Positions 1 through 12,595 of a stretch of 64,000 bases of DNA are shown piece after piece; within the stretch, counting starts at the first letter, position 1; each line of letters starts with the position of its first letter. The stretch is from Coffea arabica (taxonomy: Eukaryota > Streptophyta > Magnoliopsida > Gentianales > Rubiaceae). Below the pieces are notes generated by a model. It had not been told where the DNA came from. It made no database searches and was given only the letters and a program-made list of their open reading frames with translations. The position numbers and the translations under genes are program-made. The stretch covers positions 38,481,239-38,545,238 of the forward strand of contig NC_092312.1 in the NCBI RefSeq assembly GCF_036785885.1. Direction: 5' to 3'.

Positions 1-700
1 TTAATATTTTTTGAAATAGTCAAATTGCTAAAATATACACTTTTTGATTATGACAGACATATATTAATTTTTTATGCTATTTAATTTGTCTTGAATTTTC
101 TAATAGTGTAATTAAATAAAAAAAAGAATAAAATTATAAGTAAAAGATAATTACAATATTATAATAAACATACAAATTAGTAATACTGGTAGGTAAGCGA
201 AATAAAATAGTGACATAAGAGAAGTGAAAAAAAAAAAAGAAAATAGTAAACGAAAAAATAAAGGAAAGTAATGGAAAAGGAAAAATAAGGGAATGAATAA
301 ACAAAAAAGAAAAAAAAATACTAAGGGCACTTTTGTCTTAAAATGTTAAATAGGGGGACAAAGTGCTTATTTAATAAGTTCAGAGGGTAAAGCGCAACTA
401 AGGATAAAGTTTAGGAGGGTTTAGTACATTAGGATGTGAGAATGAAACACACAGTACCAGTTAAATTGCCTACAATCTACATTGCCAAGCAGGACTAACC
501 TGTTCAATTTAGTCATCAATCGAATGACACTGGCTTTTGGGTTGAATATTTCCAAGAGAAAATTACCTTAAGAGGGACGGAGTGTAAAAATGAAACTCCA
601 CAAACTCAACATTCTACCGAGTCTTATAATCTGTCTAGTAGGGAACTAAGTGGAATTGTATCAGAAACAATGCTGCCAGCTCATTTGAGTTTTGTGTTAC
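1..700. other. AT-rich DNA beyond exon 5 of ANN3 copy 1
   Basis: No coding exon is recognisable on either strand. By position this should be the beginning of intron 5 of the annexin gene on the minus strand. In the second copy the matching intron is about 1.1 kb, so the last exon is expected to lie left of the window. A purine-rich A/G stretch occurs around 221-320. Confidence 0.5.
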
Positions 701-2245
701 CTCTGCAAAGTGTTTTTCAGGGGAGTCTATGCACCAGATGGCCACCTTCAAAATGGATTCCAAATTGCCTTTGCCACAATTCAAAATGTCCTGACAGAGT
801 GTTCTGGAAAGTTAGGAAGCAAAATACTAGGAGGTGTTTGTCAAATAATTAGTCAGAACTGAACCTCATCTATGGAATTTCCAAAGTTTTTCCTGTAATG
901 CAGGAAAGTTTCTTTCAGCTGGAAAACATTTCTGGTGCTAAGGATGGACAGAAAATCATCGTGATCTAATTTCTTCGTCTTGATAACTTCATATAGCTTG
1001 GCAGCTTCAGAATTGGCAATAGCAGAATCAACTACGTTCTTGTCATATCTATAGGAACTGACTAAACTAACCAAAACCTGACGAAATATGCATCTATTAG
1101 TTATAACTTCTGAAACACCATATTCCAGAATAACAAAATATTTCTGAGAGCTAGAAATGGATGAATATTGAGCTATCAAAATCTAGGCTGTAAGCATTCT
1201 GAATCGCATTACAAAAAGTCTTAAAGTTGAGGAAAACCAATAACATAAATCCAACTCTAAGAAAATGAAAAGATTCAACTGGGAAAATATCAACAAAAAT
1301 TTGCCAAAATGCATTCATGATCAGTTAAAAGGACAACAGAACTATGTTTAGTTACACGGATATTATATGAGGGCTTAAATTTACCTTTTGGAGAGACATT
1401 GGAACATTTGATATGATGTCTTCTTCAAGTGAACTGTCGAATAGAATTGAATATGCTTGTCTTACAGCAATCAAATGGTGAGGAGATGATGCACATGCTA
1501 TCTCAACAATTACTTGCAGTTCATTGACACCTTTCCTCCTGGAATTCAAGGCTTCATTTGCCAGCCTTGCATCTCTTTCAGGAGGATCATAAATCCACAG
1601 GATAACAGCTTTCTGTCACTTGATATTATAATCATTAGTTAGATAGTTTCCAAGTCAGGCAATTAAACTAAGTGTTGAGTTTCTTGAACTTAACTTGAAC
1701 TAATCAGTACCTGACTTCCTACCGGAAATACCAAATAAATTAGCAATGTTTAGTACTAATTCATAAAAATGTAGAAAAGTCTGAGTTATCCCTTTAGGGA
1801 CTGAAAATCTTATTATCACCAACAATTAAAAGGGAATTCTGAAAGTTACCCTGAAGTCACCGGACAATTCAGCATTAAGGTCATCAATGAGGCACTTATC
1901 GTAAAGCTGCTGATAAGTTTCTCCGATTATCCTCCTCTGACTTGCATTTCTATGTCCCAACACCTTTATGACTGCCTTTTCGTCGGTTCCCAGGCCTAAC
2001 CATGAATCCAGAATACATGAACAGCACAAAACTACATTCAAACATGTAGTAGTACCAGGAGGTGTTTCTACTACTATATGCAAAAGAGAAACGAAAAGAA
2101 AACAAAAGCCACAGAATTTAGATTAAGAAGAAACAGAACAAAAATGGAAAAGGAAGAGATTGAATAGACCTTGGAAGGCTTTTCTGAGTCTTTCACAGTC
2201 TTGTCTTGGAGAAGGAACAACATCCGGAACTCTTAGCGTAGCCAT
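701..2245 (-). CDS. ANN3: Annexin D3-type gene, exons 1-5 (runs off left edge)
   Basis: Annexins are Ca2+-dependent phospholipid-binding proteins of the cytosol and membrane surface, built from four repeats of about 70 residues. Exons read on the minus strand are 2245-2170, 1995-1850, 1612-1385, 1077-865 and 790-701 (76, 146, 228, 213 and 90 bp). All have GT-AG borders and the phases match. The start is the ATG at 2245, giving MATLRVPDVVPSPRQD, the usual annexin D3/D5-like N-terminus. Repeat I has the Ca2+ loop GLGTDEKAV and a histidine in LGHRN; repeat II has DPPERDARL; repeat III has SSYRYDKN and LSTRN. Repeat IV (exon 6) is not in the window. The closest family member I recall is Arabidopsis ANN3. 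The donor of intron 4 is GTTCAG; the second copy has the same unusual GTTC donor, which supports this border. There is no stop or frameshift within these exons, so the gene may be functional. It points away from ANN4 (head to head). Confidence 0.88.
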
Positions 2246-5200
2246 GGACTTTTGCAGAAAAGCATAACCTTTTTGTTCTTTTTTGGTTTTGGGTTTTATC
2301 AGAATGGATAAAATCAGTTACAAAAAATGAGTAATAAATTTTGGTAGAGTTGAATGTTGGCGTTTAATCAATCAATATTCAGTTTCAAATTTTTAGTTCT
2401 GTTACTATTCCTTCATTTGTTCTGTTCTGTTTATTCTTTACATGTTATTTATGTAGGAGAAATAGCAATATAATAAAAAGTGGGACAGAGAATGACACAG
2501 GGTGTGGGACAGAAGATCCGTTGCGCAAAGGATGGGAGTTCCAGCCTTCTACTGTTGGACGTTTATACCCTCTCCTACTTTTCATTTCCTTGCAGGTCCT
2601 TTTTTTTTTTAAAGAATAATTTTGGTTGTTAGAGTCAAAGTCTACAGCATAAAAAAATTTAACCAAAATCATAATCTTAACAAACACATTTAACAATTGT
2701 AATGATCTCATATGCTAAAAGAGCATGCTTACTCCAAATATTGAGGTAGATTTTCCTCAACCGTTTACTAATTTATTGTAAAGAGTTTACCAATTCAATT
2801 AAGTATTAGCACTTAGTTTTGCAGCAGTGATGGTTCGAGGATGGTTTCTCAGTGATTGACATTTGACGGTAAAAAATTGCACTGGGCATTCTAGGGTTGA
2901 GAACTTTAGATATCCTCATCTAACTGAAAGTAGTTAAAATTTAAAAGAATTGATAAATCGCATGAGTAAAAAGGGCATGTATAGACAGCTATGTTATTGT
3001 CTAGTATCAACGTAATATTTCATTTTTTTTATTGTCTCATGCAATTAAACGTTCAAGCCCGATTTCGGGTCTAAATTAGGGCATTAAGATAGGACATATT
3101 CAAAGGCAAAACCAATTTTCTGACTACATTTGAAATATAAAATCAGCTTAATATTTAGTAATATTTGGCATATCCCAAAACCAAAGAAAAAGATGTAGCA
3201 ATTATTTGGCATACAGGTCATGTTTAAACAAATTTGTTGGTCTTGAAAAGAAAAAAAGAAAAATTTACATAGATGCAACTACCATCTTATAAATAAAGGT
3301 TAAAGAACGCAGAAAAAAAAATCACAGTCTTTGGTTGCATTTTCATATTCCCATTACGTTTGATTATTACTCAATTATGTATAAATAGAATTCATTTTCT
3401 CAAACTAATAGTTTGTGATGGATGAATAAATATAGTTAAGGGTAGATTAATTTTATTGGCAATTAGAATCAATATCTATTAGAAAAGAGTAATTGAAGGA
3501 AAAGGGAAGCAATATAATACTGCAGTACTTAGGATTTATAAGACGGATATTAAAAGAAAGAAATGCTTTCTGTCTGTTAAATGAACTCCAAACAGAGTTA
3601 ATATGATTGTCTCATTAGGTAGAATTCCAGTTCCACGAAGTCCTTTTAGCTTAATTTGACTTGTTCAAAAGAATAAAGAGAGGGAAAGAAAATGACCAAT
3701 GTTGACAAATATATCACTCCTATTTTCTATCTCGTAATTCATGTGTAGCAAATCAAAACTAGTTGCAGAGAAAATCAATTTCATGAGCTGGATGTCATTC
3801 ATATGGTTTGTTGGATGTCACAATCCGTAATGTGAATGATAGAAAGAAACAGCAAAGATTTCCTGCCGTGTGATTCACGTTTAACCATTGGGATAAGAAA
3901 TTAGGGTAAGTAAACGAAATTTACAAAAGAAATCGAATGTACAAATTGGATAGCCATTGGCCAAGTGAATCAAATATTTTGGAATATGTAATTCTGTAAC
4001 TAGCTTACAAAATTGTCATTTCTCTTTTTTTAATTTTTGTTCAACAAGGAGAGATGAAACCTAAAAAACGAAACGACACTACAAGTTAGGATTTTGGAGC
4101 AATTACTCACCTTGAACTCTACATATCTTAACAAGGCACGATACAAATTGGTAACTAATAAGTTCTCTTTATTTTCTACTAGAATTAATTTCATCTTGTC
4201 CCTCCATAGCCATTCGCATTTAATACTTGTTTAGGTGGATAAGAGTACGTCAGGAAACAGATGCAAATTAGGGTTGCTAAAGTCTTTCCATTCAAAAATA
4301 TTGTAGTAATTAAACTAATCAATCTGAACGTTTAGCTGTAAATTGATACAATAAGGTGCTAAAGGTGTTAGAATTAATAGTTTCAAAACTAAAGTGCAAA
4401 TCGATAATAGTTCACGGTGCATGTTTCAATTAATTCAAATTTTTATCACACCAGGTAATTTCTCTTTAGTGTACATATGAAAGTTCAATTACCTAGATGC
4501 GTACGCACGATGGACTAGTACATCAACGTGTTTCACCTTCTTCGGTAGTAATTATTGTAACGCTTTTCTTCCAAAAGAAAACGACAATAATTGTGACACC
4601 GTAATTATGACCTGATTTGCCCAACGTCAATGAAAATAGAAAGAGAAAGGGAAATGACCTGGCCAAGAGGTCATTATTTTGTACAGGAAGTTTTCAATTT
4701 CGAGTTCTTTATCTGTTAGAAGCATTGTGGTCATTATTTCTTTTGCAGATAAAATATCTTCGCATTCTGATTGTTACACTTGCTGTCCAATTAAAGTGTG
4801 TCAGGCCAAGAACAGTGAATTACTTCTGTTTGTTTCCGTATTATAACCTCCTCCTCATTGGTCGACTTGTTCTTCAATTTATAACATGTACGAGTCTATG
4901 ACAGGATGTAAATTTTTCGGCGTCATGAAATGAATGGCATCCAAGCAACAATTTTAATATTAACAGTTATAAATATGAACAAGAATACATAAGTATGAAC
5001 AGTCCGTTGGTCCACTCTTAGCAGCCAAACTTCTCCAAAACTGGAAGCGTTAAAATTGAATAGAGGATTTGGAGCAAGTTACTTCGTAGCAGTAGTTAAA
5101 CTTGCCTAATAAAAACAATGGCCCCATTTGTGAAGTGAGTTTTATGAATATTTATCTAAAATTTTACTGTAATTTACTGTAGAAATTGTAAAAAAAATTT

Positions 5201-5846
5201 TTGAGATTACTATAATTAAAATTATTAAAAAACCTTGTAGCAGATAAATTTGACCAAAAATTTGCTTGGCAAACAAGACCAATTGTTAAACTCATAGGTT
5301 GTTACAAAATGACCATGTAGAGCACCCTATAAATCACTGGAACCACTAGGATTGGTCCAATAGTCAGAAAAGGGTTCTTAAAATTCTTTTTGCTACCAAA
5401 TTCAAGATTCAAACATTCAAATCTAACACCTTCAATCTTCTAGCTGAGTTGGCTGCACAAGTAGATGGTTAAATTAAAAGACTAAATCATAATAACAAAC
5501 TAATATGAAAAAAGGTTGGTAGCTAGGGTCCTCCTTATTACAGTTTGCTGGAATTTGGATTGATTTATTTTATACAAGTCATTTGCGCATTGTTTTTGGC
5601 ATTTTTACCGCTAAAACTGTTCTTATGGACATATCCAGTAGCTGGGAGTTGCTACTGGTCTTGATGAAACTGTCCAAATCTTTCAACATCCCATCTCCCT
5701 TAATTCAAAGCATCTATATCTATACAAATTTGAGAAGGGATTTTTAGCAACAAGTCTCCATACATCTTCCCACTACCAATTCCATTTTTCTAGCATTTCA
5801 CATTTAATTTAATTTATAAAATATATTTCTCTTAACTTTCACATCT
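2246..5846. other. Intergenic DNA upstream of ANN3 copy 1
   Basis: AT-rich sequence between the ANN3 start and the CACTA element. It should hold the ANN3 promoter on the minus strand, but no clear TATA box or other motif could be fixed. Short open frames here (for example 2445-2711 and 4617-4901) have no recognisable domain and low-complexity composition. I see no convincing gene or mobile element. Confidence 0.5.
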
Positions 5847-5849
5847 ACT

Positions 5850-6330
5850 CACTACAAGAAATTTGACCTTTAGTGACAATCTATTCTTGTCACAAAAAAG
5901 TAAAAAGTCATCACTAATGGATTTTACTGACAACTTTTCGGTCATCACAGGGTCGTCACTGAATGCCCGTCGGTAAAAGTATACACTGATGACTTAAAAG
6001 TCGTCAGTGAATAAAGAGCTTTTGTGACAACTTTTCTCATCAATAAATGCTTTAAGTTTAGTGACAACATGACTTCTTGTCAATGATGCATGAAACAATA
6101 TCGTCACTAAAACTCAACAATGGTCATCAGTATATGGTCCAATTACTAGCAATTTTGTTGTCACTAAACACCTTTCAACAGTGACAACATATTGTTGTCA
6201 ATATAGAATTTAATTCAATTACAACAATTGTTGTCAATAAAGACATTTGATTTACTGACAATAGGCACTTGTCATTGGAGAAATGTGATTCAGTTACAAT
6301 ATCTTGTCACTGTGTAGTTTGATGTATTTC
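5850..6330. repeat. Left terminal and subterminal repeats of the CACTA element
   Basis: Begins with the CACTACAAGAAA terminal repeat. About a dozen direct and inverted copies of a TGACAA / GTCATCAC / TTGTCACT core follow within 480 bp. Such arrays are characteristic of CACTA ends. Confidence 0.8.
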
Positions 6331-6627
6331 TTGCTAGAGTAATATAAAAAAATGGGAGCCACCAACAATGCTTAATGAATAACAAACACATTCACCCATT
6401 ACAATAGAAAATGCCAAAATATTATAATAATCCTTCCAATATCATAATCATGTGCAACATCACATTATAAAGAGTTTGACAAGTAGTATTAGAATGAGTT
6501 GTATCATATAAGGCAAGGGAGCAGTACAAAACGAATCCAAGTCCCAAAACATTTTTGTGTTATACGAAACATTTCCTAAGCATAAGATAGCACTATAACC
6601 AGTTTTTGAGCTAATAAGTAGCCTCGG

Positions 6628-8117
6628 CTACTCATCTTCCAAAACTCTAAAATGTGCAATATATCTGCAATAGAAAAATACAATTATTAGTAGATGACAA
6701 AACAAACTTGAGACAAGGAAAATCAAATGAGGATTCACAAAAAATAAAGTCTCATTTATTTAAACTCTCATCCAAATAGTGACTACATAAAGAGCAGAAT
6801 AAGAGACAAAATAAAAGCAAAGATAGCTCTTAATATGCACATAGGAACCAATTATAGAGAGTAAAAACCAGGTATTGTCACAGACAAAGAAAACTCTTAA
6901 TATCAAAGACGTATAACAGCCTTCAAATTTCCTAAATAAAAAAACAAAAGTAACAAGCATTTACTAAATTCTTTGGCAAATTACATGTTAATATTGTCAC
7001 AGACCAAGGATTAAGGTTCAATAACTTATGCTATTTTTGAATCGCAACAGCCACTGTATCTATAATAAATATGCCTCAGTCACAATTTAAGGTCTCATAT
7101 ATGCTGGAAAATTACAAGAGCGTCTCATTTACAAACATAACACAATTTAGACAAGTATATATAGTTGAAAATAGGCTTATGCTGGAAAATCACTTGTTGT
7201 CCATAAAAGGGCAGCAAGTAACATAATGAAGACACGGTAGTTAATTTAATCTTCCCAAACAACAACAATGAAAAGTAAACAAAATGGAACACAGCCATAT
7301 TTGAGATTGTCATGAACTGGAGCAAGAACACAAAAAAGTACAAAAAAAATCATAGTAATTAGTCTTAGCTATTAAATCACATTAACCACTGTGCACCTAC
7401 ATATGCATTATATACATAGTGCATTTAGTAGCTGTATAGCAACATTTCAATTTTTAGGATGATTTAGAAAGTATAAATTTATAGTGAATTGGATTGGCTA
7501 TAAATAACAGAAAAAAAGAAGCAAAGAGGAGATAGAGAGTATAAGGGTACCACAAGCGAAAATGGTAGCTTGATTGGTAGATTGTAATATCCTAGACCCA
7601 AATCCGAATCCGAAGCCTCTGTCAACAGGTTCAATTGCTGCAAATAATAACAAAAATCAGTCGACTACAGGAGACATTAAGAAGCTAACTTGAAGCTAAT
7701 ACTAGCACTAGAAAACTATAGAAGGAATTCTTGGTCCTAAAACTAATTGAGAGCCCTCTTGGCCAATAAGTCAGCAAACAATAATGCAAAAAAAAGGAAG
7801 CTGAATCAATTACTCTCACACAAACAACTCAACTAAACCATGCAAAAATTTCCAAAAGGAAGGAAAAGAAAATTACTCCTATCATATTCATTAATTGGCA
7901 GGAAAATCAAACACAAATCAGAGACCACTTGTAGCTTGTTTATATGCAAATGTCTCCTAGAACAAAGTGAAAATTGTCACTTTTACAGAAACTTTGTTGA
8001 CAAGACCCAACCATTTGAAACAAGTCTAACATAGATAGAAAGGAGTATATACTTACCCAAACATCACAATAATTGGGAATTCCATAGCCGGGACCAATAG
8101 CATCAGCATAATGAGCT
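6628..8117 (-). other. Exon-like segments of unknown origin inside the CACTA element
   Basis: On the minus strand, three short segments have good splice borders. The first, about 8117-8059 (59 bp), has a TTGCAG acceptor and a GTAAGT donor and can read HYADAIGPGYGIPNYCDVW. The second, about 7638-7552 (87 bp), lies between a TTTGCAG acceptor and a GTACCC donor. The third follows an ATTGCAG acceptor near 6665 and reaches a stop within a dozen codons in one frame. They lie downstream of the hyccin copy on the same strand and could be 3' exons of a chimeric transcript or fragments of another captured gene. I do not recognise the product. Confidence 0.35.
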
Positions 8118-8556
8118 GCAAGACAATAACAAACCAATGATGTCCCTACGAAATGATAATGTGCATTATAAGCTCGAAGACAATGAATAAAATGGTAGCT
8201 GTAGTTCTTATAAGAAAATGTTTGCATATAAAACATATGTTTTCTTCTTTTAATTTTGATACTAATCTATACTTGTACCTAATTACGTTACAACTACATA
8301 TTCCATGAGCACTACATAATCATCAAAACTTACATATTCATTCGATTTATTTATTTATATTTTTTTTAAGTCCAAATATAAGCAATTGGAACACCTATTC
8401 ATATCACAGTAATAATGATACACAACTTTCAGGCTGAGTTCCAAGTTCAAAATAAGCTACTCATTACTCGCGTATAATCTACACCGATACCTACATAATT
8501 CCACATACAAACTCACATTCAAGAATTAAAGCAAATTATCTCATTCACTTTTGATA

Positions 8557-9953
8557 TCACTTAGAAACCAAAAGGATCTCAGGCTTTTTAGCCTTACTGG
8601 GTGTATTAGCATTGGAGGTAGCACTGGCAGCTGCAGCTGCAGCAACAGCCTCGCGTGCCCTGTTATCTAGCTAAATCAGACTGCTAGTCGCCAAAATGGC
8701 CTGCGGGTTCAGGTCATGGGAGGCCCAGCATACAAGCTCCTTATTGCCACTGAAGTTGCTGCTTTCACATCCTCTGTAATCAAATGCCCTAGCAAGCAGT
8801 GCCCCAAAATCCTCAATGCCGGCTGTAATAACTCCCATGGTAGCGGAATTCTCACCCCCTGTGACCTCAACTCGTCATCCCTCCCCTCACTTCGCAAATG
8901 CCGAATTTCTTCCACAACATCCTCAATCTCATCGTGACCCCTCGAGTCACTCGAAAGCCCATGGCTACTTTCAGTAAAATTATCAGGTTTTTGGGTAGTA
9001 AAATCATCGAAATTAGATTTAGAAGGGCAATCCTGACTTGCCCAATCTGCCGAAAATTTGCAAAAATCAAGCTTTGACCAACTGGGCATTTGCGAGATCT
9101 GCTTATAATAACAATCAAGGGCAATGCCTATAATGGAAGCTCGTTTAGTAGACTTCACCGCCATCTGGGGTTCGAGAGGAGGCGATAGAACGCTGACTAA
9201 AGGCCGAGACGAGGGGTTATTGTTAATGGGGTTCGATTTATTCGAAGAGGGATTTCGAGAGGAGTGATAAAGAGAAGGTTGAGAGAGATCAGGGATTGAA
9301 ATGAGCATGGGTATACCCGAATGAGCCTTGACTTCAGATGAGTAGAGGACAAGAAGGACAGCTTCGAAGCCGGCGAGATTAGGGGTGGGGGAGATAGCGG
9401 ATGTGGTGGAGGAGGAGTGGATGCGAGATAGATAGAAGGAGGAGAGGAGAGGGATATAGCAGAGGACAACGAGGCAGAGTTCGGAGTCAGCGGAGAGGAA
9501 GGTGTCGTATAGCCACAGGCAAAGAGAGTCGTCGTCGGAGCCGGATGAAGGGGAGGAGAGGGAAGATGAGATGGAAGAATAGGCGGCGGAAGAGAGGAGG
9601 AGGGAGCGGGCAGGGCGGTCGGAGTCGGCAAGGAACGAGAGAACTGAGGAGGTTTCGGGGAGAAGAGTGGAGAGGAGATGGATTCGAGTGCGGGCTTTTG
9701 ATATGGACTCCCACCAGGAGTGCATCGAGTCGGAGTTATTTGCTCCGGCAGCGATGCGGTGGGGAGCAGGACCACCGTTTTGGTGGTTGAAGGAAGTGGA
9801 GTTAGATGGGTTAATCTCGGTGGAAGAGGTGGATGAAGAAGGGGATCCACTCCTACCACTATAGCTAATTAAAACCTTCACCTTCGTCCCCAAACTCAAT
9901 CTCTCAAACCCGTTTCCACCACCAACTCCGCTGAAAACCTTTATCTTGCACAA
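8557..9953 (-). pseudogene. Hyccin-family gene copy captured by the CACTA element, broken
   Basis: The long minus-strand frame 9953-8709 (414 codons) shows plant hyccin features: SWWESISKARTRI, LADSDRPARSLL, LCLWLYDTF, NLAGFEAVLLVLYSSE, a conserved block around RASIIGIALDCYYKQISQMP, and LQPALRILGHCLLG near the end. Hyccin proteins belong to the plasma-membrane phosphatidylinositol 4-kinase alpha complex; in plants they act with NPG and EFOP proteins. The frame ends early. Around 8730 the homology moves to another frame (ASHDLNPQAILATSSLI), meets a TAG, and then continues through an alanine run to KKPEILLVSK and a TGA at 8557-8559. So there is one frameshift plus one nonsense codon in the C-terminal part. 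The family-like N-terminus begins near 9860; the extra 30 codons upstream are doubtful. The body lacks introns, which fits either an intronless parent or a retrocopy. Confidence 0.78.
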
Positions 9954-10984
9954 TAAAAAAATGAAGTAATGGTATTCACAACTAAAATAATTCTAGTGGA
10001 GATGATTTCGCCCATAACTCAAACAATATCCAAAAAACTTGGGCACAAATTTTCATATCAAATTAACTGATAATCATTCTAAGTTAAGTAGTCACAAGTT
10101 TATTTACACTAACGAATTATTTATTTATTCAATTATTTTTATTCTAATGAAGTTATTACATATACAAGAAAATTAAATTAACAAGGAGGCTCATAAGTAT
10201 ATAACAGTTAAAAATCATTAGAGAACACATAATGATTACAAAAACACAATGCTTTTTTTATTTTTAATTTGGTTTGAAGCATAGATTTTATTGCTATAGT
10301 ATTATTCTTTATTTTTTAGTACAAAAACACAAATTTTCATCAATATAGGTGGCAAAATTTGTTAATTACATATAAGTGAAAATATACTTTTATAATTTGC
10401 AAATATTTTAGCCCTGTAATTTTTTATAGTTGCAGCACTAAAGTACATCATTAATTGAAAATAACCAAAGTCAAATTCTATGGTTATAACAGACTTTCAT
10501 TAAAAATAATCAAATGCTATTAATAAGACATTATTGTTAAGTCAAAATCAAAGAAAATTTAGTGATGACATAATGTTATCACTAATTTATTCAAGATTAT
10601 AATGACAAGAAAAGTCGTCACTAATTAAATTGCTAGTTTTTAATATTGTCAATTGCTAGTTTTTAATACTTTTGTGAAAATATTGATAATGGTTGAGAAA
10701 ATTTTGTTACATTACCGCAAGTGATAAATGTACTTTTGTTCTTTTTGAAACATTTATTTTAATGTTTAATTTTGTTTAAAACTATTGTACTAGTATAGAT
10801 TTGCAAGACAAAACTTAAGTTCTCAATAGTTAAACAATTCATTACAGAGAAAACACAAAGTAGTAGTTGCAAAATGTGTATAAATTACAAATATTTTAAT
10901 GTGTATAAATTACAGTTTATTTTAATGTTTAATTTTGTTTGAAACTATTTTACTAGTATACATTTGCAAGACGTAGATTTATGG

Positions 10985-11530
10985 GTAATTTCTTTTTTTT
11001 TTTTTGCTTTCACATATTTAATTTATGTTAAATACAAAACCTACCAGTTTCCCTTCCATAAAAATATTAGTGCAACACTTTTTGAATTTTACTTACAAAC
11101 ATTTATGTATTTAATATAAATTAAATGATTCGGAGTGAAATGCCCATAAAGAGCAGAATATTTGTTCATGTAATGGAGGAAACCCACAAAGAGTTGGTAC
11201 TTTATGGCCCATTTCTTTTTTAAAAAAAATTTAATTTATGTTGAAAAGATAACCTGCCAGTTTTCGTTTTGTAAGAAATCAGTGTAACACTTTTTGAATT
11301 TTACTTACAAATATTTATAAATTTATCATAAATTATATGTTTGAGAGTAAAATGCCCATAAAAAGTTAGTACTTTGAATAGATAATGCTCATTTGCCCAT
11401 AAACTACACTCCCTGAAGGCTATTTTGTTAATTACTTTGCAGTACTTTGTTATTCCTTTGCTAATACTACTTGGCATGTAGTACAAAGGATAAATCTGGC
11501 ATAAATTTCTTATTCCATTGATAAAAAGAC
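10985..11530. repeat. Degenerate relative of the 16.8-18.4 kb Mutator-like element
   Basis: This stretch repeats, with many changes, phrases found in the hairpin element at 16785-18373. Examples are AAACCTACCAGTTT, ATTTAATTTATGTTAAATA, CCTATAAACTACACTCC-like text and a diverged version of the ACATGTGGCACAAAG phrase. It lacks clear ends and is probably an old fragment inside the CACTA element. Confidence 0.55.
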
Positions 11531-11670
11531 CTGTCTGCCTTATAACTATTGTAATGAAAGATATATCTTTAGAGTTTATAACAAATTATTACTTAAGTTT
11601 GAGAAAATTATAAAATATTTATGCATAGTTTATCAAGATACCATTCGCAATTTCCTAATAAAAAAAATAG

Positions 11671-11968
11671 GGGTTAAATTGTAAAAGTTAGGGTGCCATA
11701 ATAGAAATAATAAAATTGGTGTATTACATATGGGGGTTAAATTGCAAAAGTTAGAGTGCCATAGTAGAATTAATGAAATTGATGAATTACATATGGGGCT
11801 AAATTACAAAAGTTAGGGAGTAATAATAGAATTAAAGAAATCGGTGTACTACATATGGGGCTAAATTGTAAAAGTTAAGGTATCATAATGGAATTAATGG
11901 AATTTTTTACAACATTTGGGGCTAAATCGCAAAAGTTAGGGTGGCACAGTAGAATTAATGAAAGTGAC
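11671..11968. repeat. Minisatellite, about five units of 61-63 bp
   Basis: Five imperfect units start near 11671, 11734, 11796, 11858 and 11919. Each opens with GGG(G/C)TAAAT(T/C) followed by AAAAGTTAGGG and ends in a TAGAATTAATGAAAT-like stretch. It lies inside the CACTA element just before its right subterminal array. Confidence 0.8.
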
Positions 11969-11984
11969 TTAGAAATAAGTACTT

Positions 11985-12592
11985 TAAACAGTGACGATCA
12001 ATTCTTGTCACTAAATCCGAATCGGTAGAGTGACAGTGACGATATTAGAAGTTGTCACTATATAGAGCATTTTAGTGACAACTTTTTCAAGGTCGTCACT
12101 GAAGACTTAGTTGCTTTGAGCAATTATGACAACTTTCCTTGTCGTCACTAAACAACCACGTTTTGTGACGACTTTTGTCGTCACTAAAAATTGTTGTCAC
12201 TAATGACCATATTTCTTGCAGTGTAGTTTGTGACGAAAATAACGGGTCATCACTAAACATTTAGTTGCTTTGATGCAATTGTGACAACTTTAGGTGTCGC
12301 GACTAAAGAAGCTCCTTTTGTGACGACCTATTGTCATCACTACAAAATGTTGTCACTAATAACTTTTTTTTTTTAGTGATCAGTGACGACAACAAAAAGT
12401 CGTCCGTAAATAGGCCAAGCAATAGTGATGATGTTCTTAATGTCGTCACTATTGTGTGTTCTAAATACTCCCGCGCTCTTGCTAAATCTTGGCGAGACGA
12501 GTTAGAAAGTCGTCAATAAAGGATCCACTTTTGTGATAACTTTTTTTCGTCACAGAGAAAAATTGTCACTGATGACCAATTTTCTTGTAGTG
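11985..12592. repeat. Right subterminal array of the CACTA element
   Basis: Dense copies of GTGACGAC, TTGTCACTA and GTCGTCACT on both strands lead to the terminal repeat TTTTCTTGTAGTG. An interior TTTCTTGCAGTG at about 12211-12222 looks like a decayed second terminus, as if the end had been duplicated or another copy were nested here. Confidence 0.75.
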
Positions 12593-12595
12593 ACT

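Larger units (their letters stand above)
5850..12592. mobile_element. CACTA-type DNA transposon carrying a captured gene
   Basis: The left end reads CACTACAAGAAATTTGACC and the right end is the reverse complement of CACTACAAGAAAATTGG. The similarity between the two ends continues inwards for about 60 bp. Both sides are flanked by the 3-bp duplication ACT (5847-5849 and 12593-12595), the target-site size of the CACTA (En/Spm) superfamily. The ends are packed with short subterminal motifs of the type TGACAA, GTCGTCAC and GTCACTAA, the kind of sites CACTA transposases bind. No transposase-like frame is visible, so the element is probably non-autonomous. Inside are a hyccin-family pseudogene, exon-like segments, a degenerate Mutator-like fragment and a minisatellite. 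Length is 6743 bp. Confidence 0.87.

Noticed and set aside
1..700. Truncation of ANN3 copy 1 because exon 6 is missing
   Set aside because: The window ends 700 bp after exon 5, while the same intron in copy 2 is about 1.1 kb. Absence from the window is not evidence of loss.
5100..5300. A possible small inverted-repeat element (ATTTGTGAAG... and ...TTGGCAAACAAG)
   Set aside because: Inverted pairing is weak and no target duplication was found.
9197..9859. 220-codon proline- and serine-rich frame overlapping the hyccin copy
   Set aside because: It is the alternative frame of the same strand and low complexity. The 414-codon frame carries the family motifs.
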